Shown here piece after piece: positions 1 through 9,278 of a stretch of DNA of 58,364 bases. The stretch is from Patescibacteria group bacterium. Its GTDB lineage: Bacteria > Patescibacteriota > Minisyncoccia > Phycocordibacterales > UBA918. Below the pieces are notes generated by a model that saw only the letters and a list, made by a program, of their open reading frames with translations, was not told the DNA's origin and ran no database searches. The stretch is taken from assembly GCA_018608435.1 (NCBI GenBank), contig JABAZV010000007.1, positions 13,946 through 72,309 of the forward strand. Reading direction: 5' to 3'. Numbering within the stretch: the first letter of the stretch is position 1; every line of letters starts with the position of its first letter. The translations under genes were made by a program, and so were the position numbers.

Positions 1-303
1 ATCTTCAGCAAAGAAACTCGTGAAAATCATAACTGGAATATCGCGCGTTCTTTCATCTTTTTTTAATAATTCGAGTGCGGCAAATCCATCGCGTTCTGGC
101 AATCTTTCTCCATTACCAATCATTAAATCCATCGAGATTATATCTGGCTCGGCTGCAACCACATCGGCAATTAAATCACCATCGGCATCAGCACGCAGTG
201 TGAGAGAAAAACCAGCATCACCAAAAGTCTTTTCGTACAAAGCACGGTTTGATTCGCTATCTTCTACAATGAAAATCTTTGGTTGTTTGTTTTTACCCCA
301 CAT
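1..303 (-). CDS. Response regulator receiver protein (partial, C-terminus outside window)
   Basis: The reading frame starts with ATG at 303 and runs off the left edge, giving 101 codons. The visible part has the receiver pattern: acidic pair in IVEDSE (residues 12-17), predicted phospho-acceptor Asp59 in ISMDLMI, and the hydrophobic strand VMIFTS near residues 91-96 ending in the conserved Thr/Ser. An extra loop of about ten residues (NGERLPERDG) follows the phospho-site strand. It lies 12 bases after the lamin-tail gene and is probably the last visible member of the SipW/TasA-like operon. Whether an output domain follows cannot be seen. The receiver call is firm; its role in controlling the surface proteins is inference from position. 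Confidence 0.8.
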   Translation of the reverse strand, partial: MWGKNKQPKIFIVEDSESNRALYEKTFGDAGFSLTLRADADGDLIADVVAAEPDIISMDLMIGNGERLPERDGFAALELLKKDERTRDIPVMIFTSFFAED

Positions 304-315
304 GATGTTTGCAAA

Positions 316-2427
316 TTAATCTACCTCACCATCTTCGCTCACCATTTGTGTTTCTATTTCGGTTTCAACTGGTGATTCAATCTCAGGTTCGGCTACTTGT
401 ACTTTCGTCTTGGTAGACTTTTTAACTCTGACAGCTTCTTCCTCTATTATCTCTTCGTATTCTTCGATTGCATCAACCGTTTCTTTTTCGGTTTCAGCTG
501 CTTGCTCTCTTTCTTCTTTTTCTATTTCTGCATTTTCTTCAGGAGCATCATCTGTTGCAAATTCTTCAAACATTGCAGATCCTGCAACGTCGACTAATTC
601 AGTATCGGTTGTTGTGCCTACAGCTTCCGCTTCTACGATTTCATAAGCAGCGACCAAAACTGTTGTGCTTGCTGTCGAAGTAGCCTTATTTTCAGACTCG
701 CTTTCTATATCGTTGTCAGTAGATGTGGTTGAGGCCGTAGAAGTTTCAGTGGTCGTTCCGCTAATTAGAGCAAATGCTGTAGTCGCTGTGGAAGTTGCTG
801 GCAAGAGAGTTGAGAGTGACGAAGCACCTGTCGCTGCTCGACAAGTTTCGCAAACAAACTCAACGACTGCACTCGCTGCCACATCAACCAAACCACTGAC
901 AAACCGAGTATTCAAGAGTGGGTTTTCAGGTCCAGTGGCAACCAGCTTGAATCTTATTTCACCAGCGATGTTTGCTGGTACGATAAATTCATAGAAACCA
1001 TCGTTTGGAACATTTAATTCAATCAGATGGATTTGGTTGTCACTACCATAATAGTAAAGATCTATATGTAATTCTTCATCGGCGCCGTTTAGATTATTAG
1101 CTTCCCATTCGATTGTAATAGTATCTCCAGCAGCAACAAACGCAGTGGCTCCAGAAGGAGAAATTACTGCTGCTGTTGGCAAGCCTAGCTGCTGCCAATC
1201 GTCTGCCGTGTTGGTATCAACATCGTATGGTAAGCGCGCTAGCAAGCGACCAGAAGAAGCGGTCAAAGAATCTGCAGCCCACGGTGATTCGGTATCACCC
1301 CAGTTAAGTGAGTCGACGGTTGCGCCGAGACTGTCGACAAGATGTAGACTATCTCCGAGTGTGCGCAATCCATTTCCAATTAATTCATCTTCTACTAGGA
1401 TAAGTGGAATTCCCCAAGGGATAGAGATTTCTGTATGAATTGTTGGTTTGGTTGCGATTAAGGCAAAGCCTCCAGACGAAACAGTTGTAGTAGAAAGATA
1501 GTCACAAACAGCAGCGTCGCAAATCTGCCAGCCAGCCAAATCAATATCGTCTTCCGTGCGATTGTATAACTCAACCCATTCTTGCGCCTCTGATACTTCG
1601 CTACAAAGCGGGAGTTCGTTGTTGACTACTTGAATCTGCAAATCACCTGAAGAAAGTTGGGCACTAGTACTACCGGTTGCACTACGACAAGTTTCATCAA
1701 CATCATAATCAAAGTAAATTTTACTGATAAGAAGACTTGGTACAGTGATGGAATACTCAACCCTTTCAGTATCATTGTAACCGCCTTCATTGTAGCCATG
1801 GCGGGTTTGCCAGCCGTTATATTCTATAGCGAAATTACAAGTTTCTCCGACAAAAGCTTCCATACCTGAAAAAGAAAACTGCCATGTATCGAGCACAGTA
1901 GTGCTAGCGGTGTAAAGTTCTTTAAGCAAACCTTCGTACATAACTTCCTCATCCAAAGTCGCTGTCACATTTAAAGCCGCACACAGTGCCTCGCTCCCAG
2001 AAAATGCCGTGGAAGAAGCATGATAATAAAATGGGTTACTGAATTCTTCAGGAGTAATGTCGACTGACCAGGTATCTGTAGTAGTTCCTATAAATGGTGT
2101 GTGTTCAAGAATAAAATCAACTCCCCCAGTTGCGATCACGTTCTGCTCACTGCGCTCGATGTCATTATAGAAAGAAACTGTACTACCAACAGTCGATACA
2201 CCAAGCAAAACAATGGCAACAAAGAGAGACAGAGAAAACTGCCACCACGTCCGTGATGAAGACATAGACTTGCTGTCTGCGCAAAAAGAGTGGACAGATG
2301 TTTTTCTGCCTTCAGTTTTTTCTTTCGAAGTGTAAGCAGCAGCACTCGTTGCCTGAATAATTTGTGGACCAACGTTTACTGGCTTGGTCCGAACTATATC
2401 GTGTTTTTGTTTTGTTGCTGTATTCAT
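316..2427 (-). CDS. Secreted lamin-tail-domain protein with SipW-type signal region and acidic tail
   Basis: A 703-residue protein. The N-terminus is a long Lys/Ser-rich cytoplasmic stretch, then a hydrophobic segment near residues 60-80 followed by STVSFYNDIERSEQN, which matches the signal/cleavage region of SipW-dependent (TasA/camelysin) proteins. The middle (about 270-395) has the lamin tail domain pattern: EWVELYNRTEDDIDLAGW, then a Cys-flanked strand, GGFALI and SLNWG. The last 180 residues are Thr/Ser-rich and then Glu-rich, probably extended. It starts 5 bases after the signal peptidase gene, so coexpression and processing by that peptidase are likely. Lamin tail domains are common on secreted bacterial nucleases and adhesins; no catalytic domain is visible here. 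Function unknown; a surface role is inferred. Confidence 0.75.
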   Translation of the reverse strand: MNTATKQKHDIVRTKPVNVGPQIIQATSAAAYTSKEKTEGRKTSVHSFCADSKSMSSSRTWWQFSLSLFVAIVLLGVSTVGSTVSFYNDIERSEQNVIATGGVDFILEHTPFIGTTTDTWSVDITPEEFSNPFYYHASSTAFSGSEALCAALNVTATLDEEVMYEGLLKELYTASTTVLDTWQFSFSGMEAFVGETCNFAIEYNGWQTRHGYNEGGYNDTERVEYSITVPSLLISKIYFDYDVDETCRSATGSTSAQLSSGDLQIQVVNNELPLCSEVSEAQEWVELYNRTEDDIDLAGWQICDAAVCDYLSTTTVSSGGFALIATKPTIHTEISIPWGIPLILVEDELIGNGLRTLGDSLHLVDSLGATVDSLNWGDTESPWAADSLTASSGRLLARLPYDVDTNTADDWQQLGLPTAAVISPSGATAFVAAGDTITIEWEANNLNGADEELHIDLYYYGSDNQIHLIELNVPNDGFYEFIVPANIAGEIRFKLVATGPENPLLNTRFVSGLVDVAASAVVEFVCETCRAATGASSLSTLLPATSTATTAFALISGTTTETSTASTTSTDNDIESESENKATSTASTTVLVAAYEIVEAEAVGTTTDTELVDVAGSAMFEEFATDDAPEENAEIEKEEREQAAETEKETVDAIEEYEEIIEEEAVRVKKSTKTKVQVAEPEIESPVETEIETQMVSEDGEVD

Positions 2428-2432
2428 GCACC

Positions 2433-3005
2433 TTAATTACTCTCTGTATCGTCAATCTGTTCGGCACTAACTTTTGTTTGTCTTCTCCTCTTTTCCGCTC
2501 TAATCCGTCGCATTTCTTTTATTATATTGACTATTTCTCCCACCATTATCACCACGGCCGGACCTATGACTAAGAACATGAAGCCTATCTTGGTCTTGGC
2601 GAAAGTAAGGACGTATCCTACGTATGGTATAGAAAAAGAAACTTTTCCAATAATGTCTGACCTGCGTACACTGCCAGAATCATTGTCACCATTTGCGTCG
2701 CCTTTAGTGATGAATACTTTCTGAGTTCCTGAAAGATCTTCTGCCACAATTCTGTGCGTCACCGGCACTTGATCGCGAGTGTCTCTACCGAAAGTGATTA
2801 CGTCACCAACAACGTAGTTGTCAGCTGGTTTTATAACAACCACGCTACCCGTATGGATAGATGGTTCCATTGAACCAGAAAGAACTACCTTTACTTGATA
2901 CCAATTATCGATCGGAAAAAGTGACGATACCAGTAGCGCAATAAGCGCTACTAGAATGGTAAAAAAAATGTAGTGAAGGATGTTTAGGATAATTTTCATG
3001 CGCAA
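2433..3005 (-). CDS. sipW: Signal peptidase I, SipW/ER type
   Basis: A 190-residue membrane peptidase of the archaeal/ER-like S26B family, which includes SipW that processes TasA in Bacillus. The catalytic serine is Ser45 in VLSGSMEPSI, and the Ser-His type is shown by His84 in PVTHRIV in place of the Lys of ordinary LepB. The GDAN motif near residue 102 gives the conserved Asp. One transmembrane segment lies at residues 10-30 and a second near the C-terminus (about 132-158). It sits between the TasA-like genes and the lamin-tail gene, all three of which carry SipW-type signals, so these are its likely substrates. ATG at 3005 is used; an in-frame ATG two codons later is equally possible. Confidence 0.9.
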   Translation of the reverse strand: MRMKIILNILHYIFFTILVALIALLVSSLFPIDNWYQVKVVLSGSMEPSIHTGSVVVIKPADNYVVGDVITFGRDTRDQVPVTHRIVAEDLSGTQKVFITKGDANGDNDSGSVRRSDIIGKVSFSIPYVGYVLTFAKTKIGFMFLVIGPAVVIMVGEIVNIIKEMRRIRAEKRRRQTKVSAEQIDDTESN

Positions 3006-3096
3006 CGATGTACAAAACTGTGGCTATAAAATGTGGTTGGGGGTGCTTGATTGAACTGTATGATTATAAATAAGATTATTTTGTAAGGCTTTGAAG

Positions 3097-3139
3097 CCTT
3101 TGTGGGTGGGCGAAGCTTTGCTTCGCCCACCGCAAAGGC
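3097..3139. repeat. GC-rich perfect hairpin between tasA-like gene and sipW
   Basis: The arms 3105-3116 and 3120-3131 are exact reverse complements around a 3-base loop, and the pairing continues outward after one mismatch (3097-3103 with 3133-3139). It lies in the 160-base gap after the second TasA-like gene. There is no T-run on either side, so it is not a textbook terminator; an mRNA processing or stabilising role, lowering sipW expression relative to the fibre proteins, is possible. Confidence 0.6.
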
Positions 3140-3165
3140 ATCAATGAATTTTTAGATACTTAAAC

Positions 3166-4590
3166 TTAGTCGATTAAGTTCTCGGAAATTACATTGAATA
3201 CTTGACACGCGGCCACATCACCTTCTCCAACTGTGATTGTAGCTGTATCGGTAGTACCAATTTCACTACAGTCACCAGAGTAGGTTGCTTCGAAAGTTAT
3301 GTTCTGTGCGCCAACGTAGCTTTCGGAGATAGTATATGTACCAGGAGCAAGGTTCCCTGCCACTTCATCTGAGAAAGCGGTTTCTTCCAAAGTAGAATCG
3401 TTTGTTACAACAAACGGGAAGTCGCTCGGGCTAGCCGTGAGGCCTGGCGAAGTGAAAGTAACCAACTTATCAATCGTTAGTTCCGCTTCTCCGACATCGT
3501 CGTTAGTGATAGTACACACTGCTTGGTCAAATTCAGCTACTGTCACACTTCCGTTTGCGTCACAGTCGCCACCGAAAGTAGCGTTGTAGCCATCTGGACC
3601 AGTTTCAGAAATCTGATAAGTTCCACTAGTAACTAACAACGCTTCTCCGCTAAGCACTTCTACGTCTTCAACAAAGTAAGAAAAGTCTTCCACAGCTGAA
3701 GTTCCGTTGTCGTCGTTAGTAACTTCTTTTACTACTGTAATAGTAGTTCGTTCCGGCAATGGCTCACAAGTGAATTCACCATTGTGTCGCGCTTGTTCTG
3801 CATGGAAAGCAATGTCTGCTGTCATGCTGTCAGTTTGCGTCACGTTATCTACTGGTGCACCGTCACAAGTAAATCCAGTTCCTCGGTCGAGCGGACCATT
3901 GTCACCAGTTTTACCAAGACCGTCTTGATCTACAGCGTCATCTTCCATAACACCGAGACACCAAGCCTTGCCGATGAAACGAGTTTCGTCACCAGGCATA
4001 GGACCGTCATCGCCCCAAATGTTTCCTTGTGAATCAGCTAGAGCGATTGTTACCGGTTCGTCGATAGTCATGTCGCCAAAGTTTCCAGCTGGCAAAAGCG
4101 TTTCGTCGTCCTCGTACACATTGTCTCCATCATCTGCCCACCACATGAAGTTGATAGCTTCTGCAAGTTCACCTTCGCCGACTCCGTCTGTAACGTCTCC
4201 GTCACCAGCTTCTGGCTCAGTAAGACCATTATCATCGTTACTTCGAAGTGTCACATCAACACAAAGCCATGATGGATTGTCGTTGATATGTAGAGAGATA
4301 GTATCTTCTCCCCAGTCCCCTGGCTTAACGTCACCGAAATTGAAGAACAGGTATGAGCCGTCACCTGAAGGCCCTTCTCCATCATCAAGGTTGCGTGCTT
4401 CAAGCCAGGTTGTACTATCGTACAGCTCGCCGTTGTAGTAGCTCTCGTTGTCGATGGTAAGATCAACAGCTCCAGCAGTGAAGGTGTTTCCGGTAGACGC
4501 TTCATCATCTGAGAAGATGGCTGAAGTTGCGCCAACACTAAGCGAACCAACTACCGCAAGGACTCCTAAACTAAGTAGAATTTTTTTCAT
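3166..4590 (-). CDS. TasA/camelysin-like secreted protein with two prealbumin-like repeats
   Basis: A 474-residue protein. Residues 1-25 form a signal peptide, followed by AIFSDDEASTGNTFTAGAVD, the hallmark of SipW-processed TasA/CalY proteins. The camelysin-like domain covers about residues 25-280 and contains FNFGDVKPGDWGEDTISLHI and several Asp-rich loops. Then come two repeats of about 95 residues (about 283-375 and 376-470) of the type TITVVKEVTNDDNG...CTITND, resembling the prealbumin-like/SpaA-like folds of Gram-positive surface proteins. The gap to the related upstream gene is 5 bases. TasA-family proteins form extracellular fibres; fibre formation here is inference from family and from the dedicated peptidase. 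Confidence 0.8.
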   Translation of the reverse strand: MKKILLSLGVLAVVGSLSVGATSAIFSDDEASTGNTFTAGAVDLTIDNESYYNGELYDSTTWLEARNLDDGEGPSGDGSYLFFNFGDVKPGDWGEDTISLHINDNPSWLCVDVTLRSNDDNGLTEPEAGDGDVTDGVGEGELAEAINFMWWADDGDNVYEDDETLLPAGNFGDMTIDEPVTIALADSQGNIWGDDGPMPGDETRFIGKAWCLGVMEDDAVDQDGLGKTGDNGPLDRGTGFTCDGAPVDNVTQTDSMTADIAFHAEQARHNGEFTCEPLPERTTITVVKEVTNDDNGTSAVEDFSYFVEDVEVLSGEALLVTSGTYQISETGPDGYNATFGGDCDANGSVTVAEFDQAVCTITNDDVGEAELTIDKLVTFTSPGLTASPSDFPFVVTNDSTLEETAFSDEVAGNLAPGTYTISESYVGAQNITFEATYSGDCSEIGTTDTATITVGEGDVAACQVFNVISENLID

Positions 4591-4595
4591 ATTAA

Positions 4596-5912
4596 TTAGA
4601 CAGGATTAGCCACTGTTACTGTTAAATCAACCGGAGTGCCGACCACACTACCGCCAGTTTCATCGAGCACGCTTACCGTAATGACATGCGCACCTTCTGC
4701 TGCATTTTGGTAACAAACGCCACGGTTTAAGTTGATATCAAACTCATTGTCAGCGTCAACTGTGTCGCTGTTACATTCACCTCCCGTAGTACCGAGGAAG
4801 AATGAACCACCTGCTGCAGCATCATCTACCATGATTACTCGACCAGGAAAATCATCAAGGTCACCAGACACACTAGCAACAAAGTTTGCTTTCTCGGTAG
4901 ATGTAGCCATGGTTGATGTTGGCGCTACTGTCAACATCATTGTTGGATCTGCTACTACTACTGCACCAGCAAATGGATTTGGATTGTTTCGGTGCTGTTC
5001 TACTCGGAAGATCATGTCAGCTCCGAAAGTGTCTGTCTGGGCGTCATTGCCAGTCTCTAAGAGGGGTAATTCCCAAGCCAAACCAAAGTAATAAGTCACA
5101 CTTGGTACCATACGACCATCTTCAGCAAAACCATGACATTCTTCGTAAGCTGTATCACCATCCCCTTCTGTACAACTTTCTAGTTCGTAGGCAGCAGATA
5201 GCACTGGAGCCAAATCAAACGGACCAATATCACCAATCAACACTTCGTCCCAGAACTTAGGACCTTCGTAATCTTGGTAAACATTGTCTCCTTCTGTTGG
5301 ATCAGTGTCACACATTGCATTGTCTGGTCCAGCTTCTCCACACTGGAAACCAGTAACTCTTCCCTGATCAACCCAACCGGTAAATACAAGGTAGTTGTCA
5401 ATTTCACCATCTCCGTCAGGATCAGAACAATCTCCTTCTTCCATGCTTTGTTCAGGATCAGTACAAGTATTGTCTACGTCAATTACGTTATCAAGCAAAA
5501 ACTGACCCCAAGCTGGGTTGTCGTATACATGAAGACTGATTGTGTCTTCACCCATATCTCCCGGCTTCAAGTCTAAGAAATTGAAAAATTTATGAACTCC
5601 AGCTTCAAGGTCAGTTTCAGCCCATGTTCCATCACAAGCGCTTCCTGTTGCTGGATAATAACCTTCACCTGGCACAAAACCATCTTCTGGCTGCCACTGA
5701 TATATTCCTTCATCCACCTCCGTACAGATCATCTGATTATAGTGCGAAACACTATCTACCCGCAGCTCTACAGCTCCAGCAGTAAAAGTATTCCCTGTCG
5801 ATCGTTCTACGTCTCCATAGAACGCAACAGTCGCACCTCCCACCAAAGCGCCAACTACACCGAGTGCAGCTACACCGAGTGCGATACCACGATATTGCAA
5901 CATATTTGTCAT
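4596..5912 (-). CDS. TasA/camelysin-like secreted protein, first gene of the fibre operon
   Basis: A 438-residue paralogue of the next gene. The signal segment (residues 8-30, GVAALGVVGALVGGATVAFY) is followed by GDVERSTGNTFTAGAVELRV. A camelysin-like domain with FFNFLDLKPGDMGEDTISLH and multiple Cys (about 90-300) precedes a C-terminal Ig-like region (about 325-438) ending in VTVSVLDETG-type strands and VDLTVTVANPV. Acidic D/E-rich loops could bind calcium. It is probably the first gene of the operon: an extended -10 promoter lies about 80 bases upstream. With the following gene, sipW and the lamin-tail protein it makes a self-contained secretion set. Confidence 0.8.
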   Translation of the reverse strand: MTNMLQYRGIALGVAALGVVGALVGGATVAFYGDVERSTGNTFTAGAVELRVDSVSHYNQMICTEVDEGIYQWQPEDGFVPGEGYYPATGSACDGTWAETDLEAGVHKFFNFLDLKPGDMGEDTISLHVYDNPAWGQFLLDNVIDVDNTCTDPEQSMEEGDCSDPDGDGEIDNYLVFTGWVDQGRVTGFQCGEAGPDNAMCDTDPTEGDNVYQDYEGPKFWDEVLIGDIGPFDLAPVLSAAYELESCTEGDGDTAYEECHGFAEDGRMVPSVTYYFGLAWELPLLETGNDAQTDTFGADMIFRVEQHRNNPNPFAGAVVVADPTMMLTVAPTSTMATSTEKANFVASVSGDLDDFPGRVIMVDDAAAGGSFFLGTTGGECNSDTVDADNEFDINLNRGVCYQNAAEGAHVITVSVLDETGGSVVGTPVDLTVTVANPV

Positions 5913-5995
5913 ACGTCGAAAGTTATTCTGTTAAATAAATGCATAATCACGTTAGGTTCGCGGAACTACCACACCACAACCTTCGCTTAAATTGG

Positions 5996-6004
5996 AGTAT
6001 ACCA
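5996..6004 (-). promoter_or_regulatory. Extended -10 promoter candidate for the TasA-like operon
   Basis: The minus strand reads TGGTATACT, a TGn extension plus a near-consensus -10, with the predicted start near 5989 and a leader of about 77 bases. No convincing -35 is present, as is typical of extended -10 promoters. Confidence 0.4.
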
Positions 6005-6198
6005 ACAAAAGCTAATCTGTGATTTCTGTTGATAACTGACTGAATAGTGTGCACAAGTTAATTAGAACAAGTATTTAAAGCGTATTTTAAAGTGCAGAAG
6101 CTGTGCATATTGATATGGATAAAGATTGCAAAACTTTTACACCACACTCTTCCACAGCATGGTTAATAGTTGGTCAAAAATGCGCTACACTATAGTAC

Positions 6199-6588
6199 AT
6201 GGAACAAAAAACCGTTCTCGTCATTGAAGATTCTCAGTATTTAGCTGATTCGTTAGTAGACATGCTCAAAATAAGCAACTACAAACCCACAACAGCAAAC
6301 ACAGGTCGGACAGGAATCAGTAAAGCAATCGAGCAAAAACCAGATTTAATCCTGCTAGATATTCGCCTACCTGACATTGATGGGTACGAAGTGTATAAAC
6401 AAGTAAGATCTAATGACTGGGGTAAGAATGCTAGAGTAATAATTTTAACAGCCTCAGAATCCATCGACAACATTTCCAAAAACGTCGACCTTCCACTTGA
6501 ATGGGTGTTATTTAAACCAGACTGGAGCATTCCAGACTTACTGGCAAAGATTAAAGAGAGACTAGAAATACCTCTTGTGCAAGAATAA
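6199..6588 (+). CDS. Single-domain response regulator
   Basis: A 129-residue receiver with no output domain. The acid pocket is Glu10-Asp11, the phospho-acceptor is Asp54 in LILLDIRLPD, the switch Thr84 is in IILTAS, and Lys106 is in VLFKPDW. It is convergent with the membrane histidine kinase at 6720-8042 and shares a bidirectional terminator with it, so they may form a pair. A TACACT/TATAGT -10 region ends 2-7 bases before the ATG, so the mRNA is probably leaderless. Stand-alone receivers usually act by protein-protein contact or phosphorelay; the target is unknown. Confidence 0.88.
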   Translation: MEQKTVLVIEDSQYLADSLVDMLKISNYKPTTANTGRTGISKAIEQKPDLILLDIRLPDIDGYEVYKQVRSNDWGKNARVIILTASESIDNISKNVDLPLEWVLFKPDWSIPDLLAKIKERLEIPLVQE

Positions 6589-6681
6589 AGATTAATTGTT
6601 TGATGTCTCACTTTGAAAATCAGCAACAAAATAAAATCCGCCTTTCTAGATTAGTTGTATAAAAATTACTTTAGTATAAAT

Positions 6682-6717
6682 AAAAAACTTGTGTACCCTA
6701 GGGTACACAAGTTTTTT
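6682..6717. terminator. Bidirectional intrinsic terminator
   Basis: A perfect 36-base palindrome with A and T runs at both ends, placed between the convergent receiver (ends 6588) and histidine kinase (ends 6720). It can terminate both strands. Confidence 0.85.
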
Positions 6718-6719
6718 GA

Positions 6720-8042
6720 CTAATTCATGTTAAGAGGAAGGTTCAACGGTAGCATAACTTCAAAAGTGGCGCCCATTTTTTCAGTGGAAGTAAAAGATAC
6801 ACTTCCGTCAAGAACCGCTACCGCTTCGCGCACAATATAAAGCCCTAAGCCAGTACCATCCGGAACATCACGCACTGCATTGGATGCTCTAAAGAGTTTT
6901 GAGAAAACCTCATCCTGATCCTGAAAAGGAATTCCAATACCATTATCAGCTACCGACAAAATAATTTTATCTTCTTTTACTTTATAGCCAACATGAATTG
7001 TTCCTTTGTCGTATGAATATTTGATTGCATTGGACAACAAATTAGCAACCACCATTCTTAGTAAGTTTGCATCGGAAACAATAGAATCAACAGATTCATC
7101 ATAAAAAGTTTTTATTTGTAGATTGCGCTGCTTGGAATGATAATTTTGTTCAGTCAAAATGTCTTTAAACAATTCCTGCACATTGACTGTCTTATATTCT
7201 GGCTGAAATGTGCCCAACTCGAAACGAGACACACGCAAGAAATCATCAACCAAAAGTGCCATGCGCCTAACACTAACGAGCAGACGATCGATGTATTTGC
7301 GCTGGTTTTCGGACAAGCTTTCTGGATTATCCACCAAAAGAAGTTCAGCACTCCATTTCATTCCAGCAATTGGAGTACGCAGCTGGTGCGATGCTAGAGA
7401 GACAAACTCTGACTTTGCATCTTCGGCTTTCTTTTGCTTCGTTATGTCCACCAAAGTAAGAAGACCTAATTGCTCACTGTCTGTTCCCAAACCAAACAAA
7501 GACATCAGTGCCCAAGATTCTCTATGGTCCGCTCGTTTAACACGCACCAACTCATCACTGATCGAGACCCCACTTTGGTATTTATATACCAGCATATTTA
7601 AGTGATCAATTTGATCACAGTTAACACGATCGAATATATTAATTCCCGCTACCTGACGCTTAGAAACACCCAACAAGCGCGAAGCAGCAATGTTTGAAGA
7701 GCGAACTAATCCATCATGTTCAATAATAAAATAAGGGACAGGGCTATTCATGTACAACTGTGCATACATACCCTGTGCGCCATACGCTGGAAAAATATCA
7801 CTTGCAATTTCGGGTCCGCTAAGATTTTTTAACACTGAGCGAGCCTCACTTATCTGTATCCGATCAAATATGTACAGCGACGCCAAAGAGCAACACAACA
7901 GTGCAAAAACAAAAGAAAGTGCTTCAACGTCTAAACCGTAATTAACACTAAATTTAACGACCAAAAAAACAAAAGAGACTAGCACAAAAAAGACGCCTAG
8001 CGCTTGTAGAAGTGGTATTTTGTTACGTTTAATCCAGTACAT
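6720..8042 (-). CDS. Membrane PAS-domain sensor histidine kinase
   Basis: A 440-residue kinase. Two transmembrane segments (about residues 10-30 and 40-58) with only a short external loop are followed by a cytoplasmic PAS domain (about 92-200), a HisKA domain with His219 in SLASHQLRTP, and an HATPase domain with the N box NLLSNAIKYS, G1 DNGIGIP and G2 GTGLGLY. All catalytic boxes are intact. The tiny external loop suggests it senses a membrane or cytoplasmic signal through PAS rather than an external ligand. It is convergent with the single-domain receiver and lies near the TasA-like operon, which ends in another receiver gene. Pairing is inferred. Confidence 0.92.
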   Translation of the reverse strand: MYWIKRNKIPLLQALGVFFVLVSFVFLVVKFSVNYGLDVEALSFVFALLCCSLASLYIFDRIQISEARSVLKNLSGPEIASDIFPAYGAQGMYAQLYMNSPVPYFIIEHDGLVRSSNIAASRLLGVSKRQVAGINIFDRVNCDQIDHLNMLVYKYQSGVSISDELVRVKRADHRESWALMSLFGLGTDSEQLGLLTLVDITKQKKAEDAKSEFVSLASHQLRTPIAGMKWSAELLLVDNPESLSENQRKYIDRLLVSVRRMALLVDDFLRVSRFELGTFQPEYKTVNVQELFKDILTEQNYHSKQRNLQIKTFYDESVDSIVSDANLLRMVVANLLSNAIKYSYDKGTIHVGYKVKEDKIILSVADNGIGIPFQDQDEVFSKLFRASNAVRDVPDGTGLGLYIVREAVAVLDGSVSFTSTEKMGATFEVMLPLNLPLNMN

Positions 8043-8102
8043 AAAGTAAAACTTGCTTTTCTTTCACATTATTGTCTATCTCAATTTTATTGAGACCATA
8101 TT

Positions 8103-9278
8103 TCATGTTAGCAAATCAGCTACATAGGCCATTTCACCCATTTCGTCAGTGCGCATCACCACAACCTTTACTGCGCTATTGCGAACACTTATAACACCTT
8201 CTTTGCTTACCAGCACTTCATTTCTTTCACGACTAATTTCAACTCCAAGTGGTGACAAGCCAGACAGAATAATTTCACGCAGAGCCGAACTTCGCACAGC
8301 TGCCGTAGCAGTCAAAACCAAAACATCGAGTCCTCCAAGAGCAACTGCTTGAGCAGCAATTGCTCTTTGTAAGTGATAAGCAAAAACATCAAGGGCCTGA
8401 ACAGCTTCTTCGTCATGCTGCGCTCGGCGATCTAACAATCGTCTGATATCAGCATCTCCTGCTAAGCCGGCTAAGCCACACTTGCTATTAAGGTACATCT
8501 GAGCATCGATCGGACGCCAGTGTTTTACTCGCATCAGCTCAAGCAAAGCTGCTGTATCCACATCTCCACCTCGACTACTCATTACTACACCAGTAGCTGG
8601 CGAAAAACCCATAGTAGTATCAATACTCTTTCCATTCTTAACCGCAGTAACACTAGCGCCGTTACCCACATGGCAGACAACTAATCTCTCTGGATCTATT
8701 CCTATAAGAGGATGTATGCGACGAAGAATAGAAGCAACCGACAATCCATGGTAACCAAAACGATGCAAATCATACTCAGCCACATCTGCTCTATGAATGG
8801 AGTAATTTCTTGCCCGCGGTGGCATGGTTGCATGGAAAGCACTGTCTGAAGCAGCTACAATGCGCTGATTTTTAAAACCTTTCCTCGCGTTACTTATTTC
8901 TCTAAGTATTATTGGTATATGAAGAGGAGAAAATGTTTTTCGACTCTCTAACTCTGCTACGAATGCATCGTCGATCAGTCTATGCTGCTGAAAAAAAGTC
9001 CCTGGCGCTACAATGCGCACCACTATTTTATCAAGCTTGCAGCCAGGTGAATTGCGGTGCAAATATTCATTTACTTCAGTTTTTACACGATCAAAGGAAT
9101 CTGTAAATTCTCGCTTCGTTACCGGCTCACATATTTGTTTTGTGCCATTAATGTTTGTGCACACCTCAAAACCATTGTCAGTCGACTCGAAACGCAACTC
9201 CAACACTACTCGCGCATCAACAAAAAGAGCGTATTTACGTGAGGAGCTACCCGGATTTATGACTAACGTCGATGCCAT
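8103..9278 (-). CDS. ackA: Acetate kinase
   Basis: A 391-residue enzyme converting acetyl phosphate and ADP to acetate and ATP. The N-terminal STLVINPGSSSRKYALF is the family signature (usually NAGSSS), and later blocks FGYHGLSV, CHVGNGASVTAV, MGFSPATGVVMSSRGGDVD and FAYHLQRAIAA are present. The ATG at 9278 is preferred over a TTG six bases upstream; it overlaps the end of the phosphoketolase gene by 16 bases, which implies translational coupling. Phosphoketolase makes the acetyl phosphate used here, so the pair is a complete ATP-yielding shunt. No phosphotransacetylase is visible. Confidence 0.93.
   Translation of the reverse strand: MASTLVINPGSSSRKYALFVDARVVLELRFESTDNGFEVCTNINGTKQICEPVTKREFTDSFDRVKTEVNEYLHRNSPGCKLDKIVVRIVAPGTFFQQHRLIDDAFVAELESRKTFSPLHIPIILREISNARKGFKNQRIVAASDSAFHATMPPRARNYSIHRADVAEYDLHRFGYHGLSVASILRRIHPLIGIDPERLVVCHVGNGASVTAVKNGKSIDTTMGFSPATGVVMSSRGGDVDTAALLELMRVKHWRPIDAQMYLNSKCGLAGLAGDADIRRLLDRRAQHDEEAVQALDVFAYHLQRAIAAQAVALGGLDVLVLTATAAVRSSALREIILSGLSPLGVEISRERNEVLVSKEGVISVRNSAVKVVVMRTDEMGEMAYVADLLT

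Noticed and set aside
4913..5260. Long plus-strand frames opposite the TasA-like, lamin-tail and acidic-rod genes
   Set aside because: They are low-complexity shadows (Ser-rich or Leu-rich) caused by biased codon use in the real minus-strand genes.
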